From contig CABQLM010000002.1 of assembly GCA_902465105.1 (NCBI GenBank), forward strand, positions 1-64,000: a stretch of DNA of 64,000 nt, read 5' to 3'. This DNA is from an uncultured Collinsella sp. (GTDB taxonomy: Bacteria; Actinomycetota; Coriobacteriia; Coriobacteriales; Coriobacteriaceae). This document shows positions 1 through 8,150 of the stretch, piece after piece. Position numbers and translations under genes: made by a program. The stretch's first letter is position 1. Each line of letters opens with the position of its first letter. The notes beneath the pieces are model-generated. The model did no database searches. It was given only the letters and a program-made list of their open reading frames with translations, and was not told the DNA's origin.

Positions 1-71
1 GTTCCTTTCGAGGATAAGGGCAAACGAAGCATCCATCATATAATGGAGCGACGCAACCAGAGAGGTCACCC

Positions 72-2630
72 ATGGAATTTTACGCAAGCTGCCCCGAGGG
101 CTTTGAGTCCGCACTCGCCGATGAGCTTAAACACCTCGGGCTTTCGCATGTCCGCCGCTTGAAGGGACGCGCTACGTTTGAGGGCGAGCTCGAAGAAGGC
201 TACCGCGCCTGTCTGTGGTCGCGCCTGGTCAGCCGCGTGTTTGTGGTCCTTGGGCGCTTTGAGGCGCAGGATGCCGACGAGTTGTACGACGGCGTTTACG
301 ACATCGCCTGGGAGAGCATCGTCCGCCCCGGTGCCACCATCGCCATTACCGCCCGCGGCGTGACCGAGCAGCTGCGCAACACGCGTTTCTCGGCCCTGCG
401 TGCCAAAGACGCGCTGTGCGACCGCTTGGCCGAGACCACGGGCCGTCGCGCCGATGTCGATGCCGCCGATCCCGATGTTCACCTGCTGCTTTCGCTGCGT
501 CAGCGCCGCGCGAGCATTAGCCTGGACCTTTCGGGCGACCCGCTGTTCAAGCGCCTGCCGCCCGCAGCGACCCGCGCCGGCGAGGGCGCGCACGTGCTGC
601 GCTCCGACTACGCCGCCCTGGTACTCGCACAGGTCGGCTGGACCGCACTGTGCGAGCGCGAGCTGACGGCCGACGATTACGAGAATGAAGCCCTTCCGAC
701 ACTGGTCGACGCCTCGTGCGCCGGCGGCGGTCTGCTGCTGGAGGCCGTGAACATTCTGACCGACCGCGCCCCGGGCCCGGGTGCCGCACGCGAGCGCTGG
801 GGCTTTGAGGGCTGGCAGATGCACGACGCCGCCCTGTGGGAGCAGCTGCTTGCCGAGGCGCGCGAGCGCGAGGCGGCAGCGCGCGAGCGCCAGGCGCGCA
901 TCGTGGCCGTGGACATCAACCCCACCGCCCGCAAGACCGCCGAGCGCATGGTCAAGTGCGCCGGCTATAAGCGTTTTGTCGACTTTTGCGCCGCTAAGTC
1001 CGCCACCGTACTGGACCACGCGGGCGCCGTCGCCGGTGCCGCCGTGGTCGCGGATACGACCGAGACACCGCTTTCGCTCATGCATGACACTATGACACTC
1101 ATCGGCGAGCTGCGCCGCGCGCCCGAGCTTGCCGCGGCGCCGGTCGCCGCGCTCACCCGCGACGGATTGCTGACACGCGCGCTCCACGCCGAGCCCGAGC
1201 GCTCGATCGCCGTCATGCCCAACAACGAGGAGGCGACCATCGAGGTCTGGCCTTCGCTCGACCACGCCGCCGCTGCGTTTGAAGCTGCGACCAGCACAGA
1301 TGCCGAGGCGGAGGTTGCGGATGCCAACGACGCCATCAACGACAAAGCCGCCGTCCCCGCCATGCCCGAGCCTGCCGCCACGCTCGACCTAGGTGACGGC
1401 AAGCCGCTGCCCGTGCTCATCCCTGAGTCCGAACAGTTCGCCAACCGCCTGCGCAAGAATGCCCGCCTGCGCCGCAAGTGGGCCAAGCGCGAGGGCGTGA
1501 GCTGCTACCGCGTCTACGATGCGGACCTGCCCGATTACTCCGCCGCCATCGACCTGTACGAGGGCTGCCCGCAGACGCCGGGCCGCTGGCTCGTCATCGC
1601 CGAATACGCCGCGCCCAAGACCATCGACCCCGCGCTAGCCCAGGCCCGCATGCTCGACATTTTGGCCATCGCGCCGCGCATCCTGGATGTTCCCGCCGAG
1701 CATGTGCACGCCAAGGCCCGCATGCGTTCGCGCGGCGGCTCGCAGTACGGCAAGCAGGGCGCCGGCAAGGGCGGCTCGGGCGAGCGCGCCAATATCGCAC
1801 GCCGTCGTCTGCCGCTCATCGAAGAGGGTGGCCTTACCTTTGCCGTCAACTTTGACGACTACCTGGACGTCGGTATCTTCCTGGACCACCGCGTCACCCG
1901 CAACCTGGTGCGCGAGCACGCCAAGCAGGCGCGCCGCTTCCTCAACCTGTTCGCCTACACCGGCACCGCCACCTGCTATGCGGCCGACGGCGGCGTCGAG
2001 GAAACCGTAACAGTCGACCTTTCCAACACCTACCTGGACTGGGCCGAGCGCAATATGCACCAGAACGGCTTTGTGGGGCCTCAGCATCATTTTGTGCGCG
2101 ACGACGTGCTCGCCTGGATTCGCGACCAGCGCCAGACGCGCAACCGCTGGGACCTGATCTTTGTCGACCCGCCCACGTTCTCGAACTCATCCAAGATGGG
2201 CCGCCGCACTTGGGATGTCCAGCGCGACCATGTTGAGCTTTTGGCCGGCGTATCGCGCCTGCTCGCTCAGGGCGGCCATGCCATTTTTAGCTGCAACCTG
2301 CGCGGCTTCCGCCCCGAAACGCGCAAGCTCGCACGCGCGGGCGTGGTGCTGGAGGACATTACGGCACAGACCATCCCCGAAGACTTCGCGCGCAACCAGA
2401 AGGTGCACCACTGCTACATCGTGCGCCGCCTGCCCATCGAGGACGCCATGGCAGAGGTCGGCTTTAGCACCGAGGAGATTGCCGAGCGAACCGAGGAGCT
2501 GCGCAACCCCGAGGCCCGCAAACCTCGTGCAACCGCACCCCAGCCGATGCTCGCCAAAGACGACAAGCTCGCCTCTAAAGGCAAGCCTAAAAAGAAGAAG
2601 TTCTACGCCAGTACGCCGAAGAGCAAATAG
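72..2630 (+). CDS. rlmL: RlmKL-type 23S rRNA (guanine) methyltransferase with eroded RlmL domain
   Basis: Family role: in E. coli the N-terminal RlmL half makes m2G2445 and the C-terminal RlmK half makes m7G2069 of 23S rRNA. Seen here (852 aa): a ferredoxin-like/THUMP region to about residue 155, a Rossmann methyltransferase region (about 170-370), an Ala/Glu-rich linker, then the RlmK domain. RlmK is intact, with a SAM loop FLNLFAYTGTATC near residue 622 and motif IV DLIFVDPPTFSNSSKM near 698. The RlmL half is not: the SAM loop reads VDASCAGGGLLLEA near 211, and the family's catalytic NPPYGER is replaced by VVADTTETPL near 325. The start has GAGAGG six bases upstream. A Lys-rich tail ends the protein. 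Function of the RlmK half is confident; RlmL activity is doubtful. Confidence 0.9.
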   Translation: MEFYASCPEGFESALADELKHLGLSHVRRLKGRATFEGELEEGYRACLWSRLVSRVFVVLGRFEAQDADELYDGVYDIAWESIVRPGATIAITARGVTEQLRNTRFSALRAKDALCDRLAETTGRRADVDAADPDVHLLLSLRQRRASISLDLSGDPLFKRLPPAATRAGEGAHVLRSDYAALVLAQVGWTALCERELTADDYENEALPTLVDASCAGGGLLLEAVNILTDRAPGPGAARERWGFEGWQMHDAALWEQLLAEAREREAAARERQARIVAVDINPTARKTAERMVKCAGYKRFVDFCAAKSATVLDHAGAVAGAAVVADTTETPLSLMHDTMTLIGELRRAPELAAAPVAALTRDGLLTRALHAEPERSIAVMPNNEEATIEVWPSLDHAAAAFEAATSTDAEAEVADANDAINDKAAVPAMPEPAATLDLGDGKPLPVLIPESEQFANRLRKNARLRRKWAKREGVSCYRVYDADLPDYSAAIDLYEGCPQTPGRWLVIAEYAAPKTIDPALAQARMLDILAIAPRILDVPAEHVHAKARMRSRGGSQYGKQGAGKGGSGERANIARRRLPLIEEGGLTFAVNFDDYLDVGIFLDHRVTRNLVREHAKQARRFLNLFAYTGTATCYAADGGVEETVTVDLSNTYLDWAERNMHQNGFVGPQHHFVRDDVLAWIRDQRQTRNRWDLIFVDPPTFSNSSKMGRRTWDVQRDHVELLAGVSRLLAQGGHAIFSCNLRGFRPETRKLARAGVVLEDITAQTIPEDFARNQKVHHCYIVRRLPIEDAMAEVGFSTEEIAERTEELRNPEARKPRATAPQPMLAKDDKLASKGKPKKKKFYASTPKSK

Positions 2631-2723
2631 GCACGTCGATAGCACGCGCCCAAAACGCCGGCATGTAATTCGATAAGCCCACATCTCATGGCGGCGACTT
2701 ATGAACATGACGGCGAGATAGGC

Positions 2724-2762
2724 AGAGGGCGGCATGGCCAAAGTGCCACGCCGCCCTCTTTA
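2724..2762 (+). terminator. Rho-independent terminator after rlmL
   Basis: A GC-rich hairpin (AGAGGGCGGC with a matching right arm GCCGCCCTCT, plus an inner TGGC/GCCA pairing) is followed by a short T-rich tract. It lies 94 bases after the rlmL stop, between converging rlmL and hspR. Confidence 0.75.
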
Positions 2763-2831
2763 TCCGTTGACGAGATGCTATTCCGTCAGCCGCGCCACAT
2801 CGACTTGCTATGCGACCCGTATTGCCAGTAA

Positions 2832-3248
2832 CTACAAATCTCCGCCGGCTCCCAGCAGCTTGCGCATGACCTGCTCGGGATTGACCGAGCCGTCGCGAGG
2901 CGCCAAGGCGGTAATTTTCTTCTGCATCTTATACTCGTGCAGATCCTCCTCAAGCTGGCGAACACGGGCGCGGAGCTTTTCGTTCTCGCGCTCGCGCTCC
3001 TCGGCACGCTCCTTCATGTCAAGAATACGCACCACGCCGGCGAGATTGATGCCCTCGTCGGTCAGCTGGTTGATAAGCTCCAGGCGCTCGATATCGGCAC
3101 GCGAATACAGGCGCGTGTTTCCGCCCGAGCGCTGGGGGTTCACCAGACCCTTGGACTCGTAGACGCGCAGGGTCTGCGGGTGCATGCCGGTCAGCTCGGC
3201 CGCCACGCTGATCATGTACAGCGGTTTGTTCCTATTGTCCTCGGCCAT
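2832..3248 (-). CDS. hspR: HspR, MerR-family heat-shock repressor
   Basis: Last gene of the dnaK-grpE-dnaJ-hspR operon. HspR represses this operon in actinobacteria and works with DnaK as co-repressor. The 138-aa protein has the MerR winged helix at residues 10-75 (MISVAAELTGMHPQTLRVYE, then RSGGNTRLYSRADIERL) followed by a charged coiled coil (about 78-120) for dimerisation. The C-terminus (NPEQVMRKLLGAGGDL) is hydrophobic. In this family the tail contributes to DnaK contact. It starts 72 bases after the dnaJ stop, which fits co-transcription. Autoregulation is inferred from the family; no canonical HAIR operator was found by eye upstream of dnaK. Confidence 0.9.
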   Translation of the reverse strand: MAEDNRNKPLYMISVAAELTGMHPQTLRVYESKGLVNPQRSGGNTRLYSRADIERLELINQLTDEGINLAGVVRILDMKERAEERERENEKLRARVRQLEEDLHEYKMQKKITALAPRDGSVNPEQVMRKLLGAGGDL

Positions 3249-3320
3249 GCTACCTGACCCCTTTCCGTCTCGTTATCGTCCATCATAAGCCCGCGGGCGC
3301 GGGCGCGCGCCACGACCGCC

Positions 3321-4286
3321 CTAGTACGTCGCCTTGTAACGGTTGACCTTCTCTCGATAGTCGCGCTTATCGGCCTCGCGCAGCTTGGCCATGGCCTCGC
3401 GCTCGTCGTCGGACAGGTTTGTGGGAACCTGCACCTTGATCTCGACGAGCAGCGCACCGGTGCGGCCGCGATGCTTAACATCAGGCGCACCCATCTCCTT
3501 AAAGCGAAACTTCTTGCCCGTCTGGGTGCCCGCGGGCACCTTCAGGCGAACCGTCGCGCCACCGGGCGTGGGCACATCAACTGCGCAGCCAAGCGCCGCC
3601 TCGTAGACCGAGATCGGCACCTCCATGGTCACGTCGGCGCCCTTGCGCTTAAACAGCGGGTGTTCCTCAACATGCGTGGTCACGACCAGGTCGCCGCGCT
3701 CGCCACCCGCAACGCCATACTCGCCGCGACGCTTGTAGCGCAGCTTGCCGCCGTCGACCGCACCCGCGGGCACCGAGACCGTGATGGTCTGCTGCTCGCC
3801 CGTCGAGGGAATGCGGTAGGTGACCTTGTGCGTCACGCCGCGAAACGCGTCCTCGGCCGTCACGTCGACAGTCAGCGACAGGTCGCCGCCCTTGCGCGCG
3901 CGGTTGCGGCCCGCACCGGCACCGGCAGCGCCCGCGGCCCCGGCAAAGCCCGAGCCCCAATCGCTGCCCCAGGCGCCGTTGCCGCTAAAGATGCTGTCAA
4001 AGATATCGCCCCAGCCGCTCGCGCCGGCACTGGCTCCGTAGCCACCGCTATACGCGCCGCCCGCGCCCGGCATGCCGCCAAACATGAGCATCTGGTCGTA
4101 CTCTTTGCGCTTCTTCTCGTCCGAAAGCGTCTCGTAGGCCTCGCTGATCTCCTTGAACTTGGCCTCATCGCCGCCGGCATCGGGGTGATATTTTTGCGCG
4201 AGCTTGCGAAACGCGCTCTTGATCTCTTTGTCGGAGGCGCTCTTGGATACGCCCAGGATGTCATAGAAGGTTTTGCCTGCAGCCAT
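3321..4286 (-). CDS. dnaJ: DnaJ/CbpA-type co-chaperone lacking the zinc-finger domain
   Basis: Hsp40 partner that delivers clients to DnaK and stimulates its ATPase. The ATG at 4286 is chosen because GGAGAGGAG sits 5-13 bases upstream; an upstream in-frame ATG has no such site. The 321-aa product has a J domain (residues 1-70, HPD in KYHPDAG), a Gly/Phe/Ala-rich linker (about 75-135) and two beta-barrel C-terminal domains (about 140-300). None of the four CxxCxGxG motifs of a type I DnaJ is present, so it is a type II/CbpA-like Hsp40 occupying the usual dnaJ slot. A strong hairpin separates it from grpE. Confidence 0.93.
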   Translation of the reverse strand: MAAGKTFYDILGVSKSASDKEIKSAFRKLAQKYHPDAGGDEAKFKEISEAYETLSDEKKRKEYDQMLMFGGMPGAGGAYSGGYGASAGASGWGDIFDSIFSGNGAWGSDWGSGFAGAAGAAGAGAGRNRARKGGDLSLTVDVTAEDAFRGVTHKVTYRIPSTGEQQTITVSVPAGAVDGGKLRYKRRGEYGVAGGERGDLVVTTHVEEHPLFKRKGADVTMEVPISVYEAALGCAVDVPTPGGATVRLKVPAGTQTGKKFRFKEMGAPDVKHRGRTGALLVEIKVQVPTNLSDDEREAMAKLREADKRDYREKVNRYKATY

Positions 4287-4357
4287 CGTAGCTCCTCTCC
4301 TGTTACGTCCGCCGCCCATGCAGACGACGGCCCATGCTTTCATATGGCACTAGCCCA

Positions 4358-4391
4358 GAAAGGGCCCCGGGTGTTGCCCCGGGGCCCTTCT
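4358..4391 (-). terminator. Strong stem-loop between grpE and dnaJ
   Basis: AAGGGCCCCGGG pairs with CCCGGGGCCCTT across a short loop, directly after the grpE stop and 72 bases before the dnaJ ATG. In the direction of transcription it is followed only by TTTC, so it is a weak terminator, an attenuator or an RNA-processing/stability element setting dnaK-grpE above dnaJ-hspR. Confidence 0.6.
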
Positions 4392-4394
4392 CAA

Positions 4395-5237
4395 TTACTC
4401 CTCGGTGCTCTCGGCCGTATCGGCCGCAGCATCCTCGGGCGCCGCTTCGGGCTCCGGTGCGGGGCGCTTCTCGCCACCGTAGGTCACCGTCACCATCGCG
4501 GAACGCAGGATGCGGTCCGCCATGCGGTAGCCCTTCTGGTACACATCGTTGACGGTCTCGTCGTACTGCGATGCGTCCTCGACACGACCCACAGCCTGGT
4601 GCTCGAGCGGATCGAACGCCTCGCCCTTGGGGTCGATGGGCTCAACGCCCTCGTGCGCAAACACATCGAGCAGCTTGGCATGAACCGCGTCAACGCCATC
4701 GACGAACTGCTTAAAGTCGTCGGAAAGCTCTTGGCTGCGGGCATGGTCGATCGCGCGCTCGATATCGTCGATCACCGGCAACAGCGCGGTGACAAGCTTC
4801 TCGGTCGCGCGCTCGCGCTCGGCGATACGCTCGTTTGCGGTGCGGCGACGGAAGTTCTCCCAGTCGGCCTGCAGACGGGCGGTGCGCTCGGTGGCGTCCT
4901 TTGCCTTGTCCTCGGCGGCCTTCTGGGCCTCTGCCGCAGCATCAAGCTCGTTGCGCACGTCGTTAAGCTCCTTCTGAGCCTGCTCGAACTTAAGCTTAAA
5001 GTCGTTGTCGGCGGCTTCCTCACCGGCGCGGATAGCGGCTTCCACCATCTCGTCCTCGGTCATCGTCGCCTCCTTGTTGGAATCCTCTACCTGGTTCTCG
5101 GCAGCCTCGGCGGCCTCGGCCTCGTTGGCCTCAGTATCGTCGACGGCCTCTACGGGAATCTTCACGTCCTTCTCCTCAGAGTCAACGGGGGCGACGCCAG
5201 CGGCAGCCGCCTCCGTGCGAGCTTTACGGGCGGACAT
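4395..5237 (-). CDS. grpE: GrpE nucleotide-exchange factor
   Basis: Exchanges ADP for ATP on DnaK. The frame encodes 280 aa from the ATG at 5237, two bases past the dnaK stop. The first ~58 residues are an acidic Ala/Glu-rich, low-complexity extension. Then come the long GrpE helix (about 85-150: FKLKFEQAQKELNDVRNELD onward) and the beta domain (about 190-260, with GVEPIDPKGEAFDPLEHQAV). A second ATG at 5063 (MTEDEMVEAA) has a better ribosome site, AAGGAGG seven bases upstream, so a 222-aa form is possible. The C-terminus is acidic. The family call is secure; the start is not. Confidence 0.92.
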   Translation of the reverse strand: MSARKARTEAAAAGVAPVDSEEKDVKIPVEAVDDTEANEAEAAEAAENQVEDSNKEATMTEDEMVEAAIRAGEEAADNDFKLKFEQAQKELNDVRNELDAAAEAQKAAEDKAKDATERTARLQADWENFRRRTANERIAERERATEKLVTALLPVIDDIERAIDHARSQELSDDFKQFVDGVDAVHAKLLDVFAHEGVEPIDPKGEAFDPLEHQAVGRVEDASQYDETVNDVYQKGYRMADRILRSAMVTVTYGGEKRPAPEPEAAPEDAAADTAESTEE

Positions 5238-5239
5238 GA

Positions 5240-7132
5240 TTACTTGTCCTCGTCGTCCACAACCTCGTAGTCGGCGTCGACGACGTCATCGTCGGCAGGC
5301 TGGGCACCGGCGGCACCGTCGGTCTGCTGCTGAGCGTCGGCGTAGACAACCTGAGCCAGCTCGTAGGCCACAGACTGCAGGGACTCGCCGGCGGCCTTGA
5401 TGGCCTCGACATCAGAGCCCTCGAGCGCCTTCTTGGCGTCGGCGATAGCGGCCTCGGCCTTGGACTTCACGTCGGCGGAAACCTTGTCGCCCAGCTCGTT
5501 GAGGGTCTGCTCGGTGGAGTAGCACAGGCTGTCGGTCTGGTTGCGGACCTCGACCTCTTCCTTCTGCTTCTTGTCCTCCTCGGCATGAGCCTCGGCGTCC
5601 TTGACCATGCGATCGACTTCGTCGTCGGACAGCGCGGTGGAGCCGGAGATGGTGATCTGCTGCTCCTTGCCGGTGCCCTTGTCCTTAGCGGAGACCTTGA
5701 CGATACCGTTGGCGTCGATGTCGAAGGTGACCTCGATCTGCGGCACGCCGCGGCGGGCAGCCGGGATACCGGTCAGCTGGAACTTACCGAGCGACTTGTT
5801 GTCGCGGGCAAGCTCGCGCTCGCCCTGGAGCACGTTGATCTCGACGCTGGTCTGGTTGTCGGCAGCGGTGGAGTAGACCTCGGTCTTGGAGGTCGGGATC
5901 GTGGTATTGCGGTCGATCATCTTGGTCATGATGCCGCCCATGGTCTCGACGCCCAGCGACAGCGGGGTAACGTCGAGCAGCAGGATGCCCTCGACGTCGC
6001 CGGTGAGCACGCCGCCCTGGACGGCAGCGCCGTCGGCAACGACCTCGTCGGGGTTCACGGACATGTTGGGCTGCTTGCCGGTCATGGTCTTGACGAGCTC
6101 CTGGACGGCGGGCATACGGGTGGAGCCGCCGACGAGAATGACCTCGGTCAGATCGGAGAGCTTAAGCTTGGCGTCGCGCAGGGCGTTGGTGACAGGCTGC
6201 TTGCAGCGCTCGAGCAGGTCGCGGGTGATCTTCTCGAACTCGGCGCGGGTCAGCGTGTAGTTGAGGTGCAGCGGGCCGGACTGGTTCATGGTAATGAACG
6301 GCAGGTTGATGGTGGTCTGCTGGGCGGCGGAGAGCTCCTTCTTGGCGTTCTCGGCGGCCTCCTTCAGACGCTGCAGGGCCATGGGGTCCTGACGCAGGTC
6401 GACACCGTTCTCCTGCTGGAACTTATCGGCCATCCAGTCGATGACGCGCTGATCCCAGTCGTCGCCGCCCAGGTGGTTGTCGCCCGAGGTGGACAGAACC
6501 TCAAACACGCCGTCGGCGAGGTCGAGGATGGAGACATCGAAGGTGCCGCCGCCCAGGTCGAAGACCAGGATGCGCTGGTCGGTGCCCTGCTTGTCCAGGC
6601 CATAGGCAAGAGCAGCAGCGGTCGGCTCGTTGACGATACGCTTGACGTTGAGGCCAGCGATCTTGCCGGCGTCCTTGGTGGCCTGACGCTGGGCGTCGTT
6701 GAAGTAGGCCGGGACGGTGATGACGGCGTCGGTGACGGTCTCGCCCAGATACTTCTCGGCGTCGGCCTTCATCTTCGCGAGCGTCATGGCGCTCACCTGC
6801 TCGGCGGTGTAATCCTTGCCCTCGATGTCGACGACGGCACGGCCACCCTGGCCCTCCTTGACCTCATACGGCACGGTCTTGATCTCGGAGGTGCACTCGG
6901 AGTACTTGCGGCCCATGAAGCGCTTGATGGAGAACACGGTGTTCTTGGGGTTGGTGACAGCCTGGTTCTTAGCGGCCTTACCCACGACGCGGTCGCCGTC
7001 AGCACGGAAGCCAACAACGGACGGGGTGGTGCGGTCGCCCTCGGCGTTCACGATAATGGTCGGAGAACCGCCCTCGAGGACGGCCATAGCGGAGTTGGTA
7101 GTACCAAGGTCGATACCAAGAATCTTGCCCAT
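5240..7132 (-). CDS. dnaK: Hsp70 chaperone DnaK
   Basis: ATP-dependent chaperone and first gene of the heat-shock operon. At 630 aa it is full length. The ATPase domain (1-~360) begins [20 protein letters not shown] and contains the phosphate-2 loop [17 protein letters not shown] and the adenosine loop [13 protein letters not shown]. The linker/substrate domain starts near [18 protein letters not shown]. The lid is helical, and the tail ([17 protein letters not shown]) is the usual acidic DnaK end. GAGAGAGGG lies upstream of the ATG. DnaK is also the expected co-repressor for the HspR encoded at the operon's end. Confidence 0.98.
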   Translation of the reverse strand: MGKILGIDLGTTNSAMAVLEGGSPTIIVNAEGDRTTPSVVGFRADGDRVVGKAAKNQAVTNPKNTVFSIKRFMGRKYSECTSEIKTVPYEVKEGQGGRAVVDIEGKDYTAEQVSAMTLAKMKADAEKYLGETVTDAVITVPAYFNDAQRQATKDAGKIAGLNVKRIVNEPTAAALAYGLDKQGTDQRILVFDLGGGTFDVSILDLADGVFEVLSTSGDNHLGGDDWDQRVIDWMADKFQQENGVDLRQDPMALQRLKEAAENAKKELSAAQQTTINLPFITMNQSGPLHLNYTLTRAEFEKITRDLLERCKQPVTNALRDAKLKLSDLTEVILVGGSTRMPAVQELVKTMTGKQPNMSVNPDEVVADGAAVQGGVLTGDVEGILLLDVTPLSLGVETMGGIMTKMIDRNTTIPTSKTEVYSTAADNQTSVEINVLQGERELARDNKSLGKFQLTGIPAARRGVPQIEVTFDIDANGIVKVSAKDKGTGKEQQITISGSTALSDDEVDRMVKDAEAHAEEDKKQKEEVEVRNQTDSLCYSTEQTLNELGDKVSADVKSKAEAAIADAKKALEGSDVEAIKAAGESLQSVAYELAQVVYADAQQQTDGAAGAQPADDDVVDADYEVVDDEDK

Positions 7133-7241
7133 TAGAAATTCCCTCTCTCTTGTGCGTTCGCGCCGCCTCGGCGGTCTGCCGCGCGGCGCTTCGGCTTGTC
7201 TTTCAGGATGTAGTGTATCCCCTTATGGGCCGGAATATACA

Positions 7242-7268
7242 AAATCTAAGTCAATTCATATAAGATTT
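7242..7268 (-). promoter_or_regulatory. Inverted repeat upstream of dnaK (candidate operator)
   Basis: AAATCT (7242-7247) and AGATTT (7263-7268) form 6-bp arms around a 15-base AT-rich spacer that, read on the minus strand, contains TTGACT. It lies 110-136 bases upstream of the dnaK ATG. It matches neither the HAIR consensus (CTTGAGT-N7-ACTCAAG) nor CIRCE, so an HspR role is only a guess from position. Confidence 0.3.
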
Positions 7269-7395
7269 CTTATTGCTGAGAGTTTAGGTTCTTAAATGCG
7301 CAGGTAGATGCGCTAATTGAGTTCTCGGCAAATCTATCGAGATCTATGTAGAGATGGCTGAGGCTTGGGTCTGGAACCCCTCGGGATGGCCTTGC

Positions 7396-7565
7396 GGAAA
7401 GCAAATCCCGGTTTGAGCGTGAATTCCGGGCTGCAGTTTCCGCAACCAAGGCCCTCGGGAAAATAGATCCCAGTCTGAGTGTGGATTCTGGGTCGCAGTT
7501 TCCGCCAGAGGGCTCGACCGGAAAGCGCGACCCGTTTTGGACGCCAATTCTGGATTGCGCTTTCC
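7396..7565. repeat. Triplet palindromic repeat array, copy 1 (3 x 46 nt, 62-bp period)
   Basis: Three imperfect palindromes of exactly 46 nt, each from GGAAA to TTTCC, start at 7396, 7458 and 7520, with 16-nt linkers. Shared positions include TCCC/ACCC at unit position 11, then a G/T-rich loop region, then GGG/GGA and TTTCC. The same architecture recurs at 20344-20513. The array fills the gap between dnaK and the ferredoxin gene. No ORF or protein partner is evident. Confidence 0.85.
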
Positions 7566-7700
7566 AGAAGCTCGCTAAATAGCTCAATATTTCAAGTCAC
7601 CTTTAGCTAACATTTACGCAGCTCAACAGCCCCACCTGCACGTTTTTTAGTAAACCTTGGCATACTCGGCGAACGGTATGAAGATGCCGGCCAGAGGGTA

Positions 7701-7728
7701 TTGCAAACGGTCGCTCCCGTGGTATGTT
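7701..7728 (+). promoter_or_regulatory. Candidate promoter of the ferredoxin gene
   Basis: TTGCAA (7701-7706) and TATGTT (7723-7728) are separated by 16 bases and lie about 60 bases before the ferredoxin ATG. This is a sigma-70-like match by eye only. Confidence 0.4.
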
Positions 7729-7789
7729 TTTGCCCGAATCAAACCGGCGCGCATCGTCTGTAGCGTCGGTCAACAGAGAGGAAACTACC

Positions 7790-7975
7790 ATGGCTCATCC
7801 CGTAATTGATGCCGACGAGTGCATCGCTTGTGGCGTTTGCGTCGACTCCTGCCCCGCTGGCGTTCTGGAGCTCCAGGACGTCGCTACCGTCGCTGACGAG
7901 GACTCCTGCGTCGCCTGTGGCGCTTGCCAGGACGCTTGCCCCGCCGGCGCGATCACCGAGATCGTCGAGGAGTAA
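7790..7975 (+). CDS. 2[4Fe-4S] ferredoxin
   Basis: A 61-aa clostridial-type ferredoxin, a low-potential electron carrier in the cytoplasm. It contains two complete cluster motifs, CIACGVCVDSCP (about residues 12-23) and CVACGACQDACP (about 43-54), related by the internal two-fold repeat typical of this family. The ATG at 7790 follows GAGAGGAAACTACC; the in-frame upstream extension lacks family similarity and is excluded. The gene stands alone with its own promoter-like sequence and a strong terminator 40 bases downstream. Its physiological partner is not shown by the context; the NAD operon next door is on the other strand. Confidence 0.95.
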   Translation: MAHPVIDADECIACGVCVDSCPAGVLELQDVATVADEDSCVACGACQDACPAGAITEIVEE

Positions 7976-8015
7976 CAACTCCCCCACTTGCACACTCACA
8001 AGTACACCGTGCACA

Positions 8016-8053
8016 AAAAGGAGGCCTCCGCATCGCCGCGGAGGCCTCCTTTT
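8016..8053 (+). terminator. Terminator after the ferredoxin gene
   Basis: AAAAGGAGGCCTCCGC and GCGGAGGCCTCCTTTT are perfect 16-base arms around a 6-base loop. The T-run ends the right arm, giving a textbook intrinsic terminator. Confidence 0.93.
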
Positions 8054-8065
8054 GCATATGTGGGC

Positions 8066-8132
8066 AGTTGCGGTGGAATAGTTCCTGGCTCATTGCTTAG
8101 ATGCCGATTGTAGGAACTATTTCACCGCAACT
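8066..8132. repeat. 67-nt hairpin repeat, copy 1
   Basis: AGTTGCGGTGGAATAGTTCC pairs with GGAACTATTTCACCGCAACT (20-base arms) around a 27-base loop. A second copy with the same arm and loop lengths lies at 28554-28620, with conserved arms and an unrelated loop sequence. Both copies sit between converging genes. Confidence 0.85.
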
Positions 8133-8150
8133 TATAAAGACGGTGTCGGG

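Noticed and set aside
3471-5270. A 599-codon open frame on the plus strand opposite dnaJ-grpE
   Set aside because: It mirrors the codon structure of well-supported minus-strand genes; high third-position GC keeps antisense frames open. No family motif.
5585-7135. A 516-codon open frame opposite dnaK
   Set aside because: Antisense shadow of a canonical dnaK; composition is the mirror of DnaK codons.
7396-7565. The triplet array as a CRISPR
   Set aside because: The repeats are palindromic over their whole length and diverged between units, spacers are only 16 nt, there are three units, and no cas gene is in the window.
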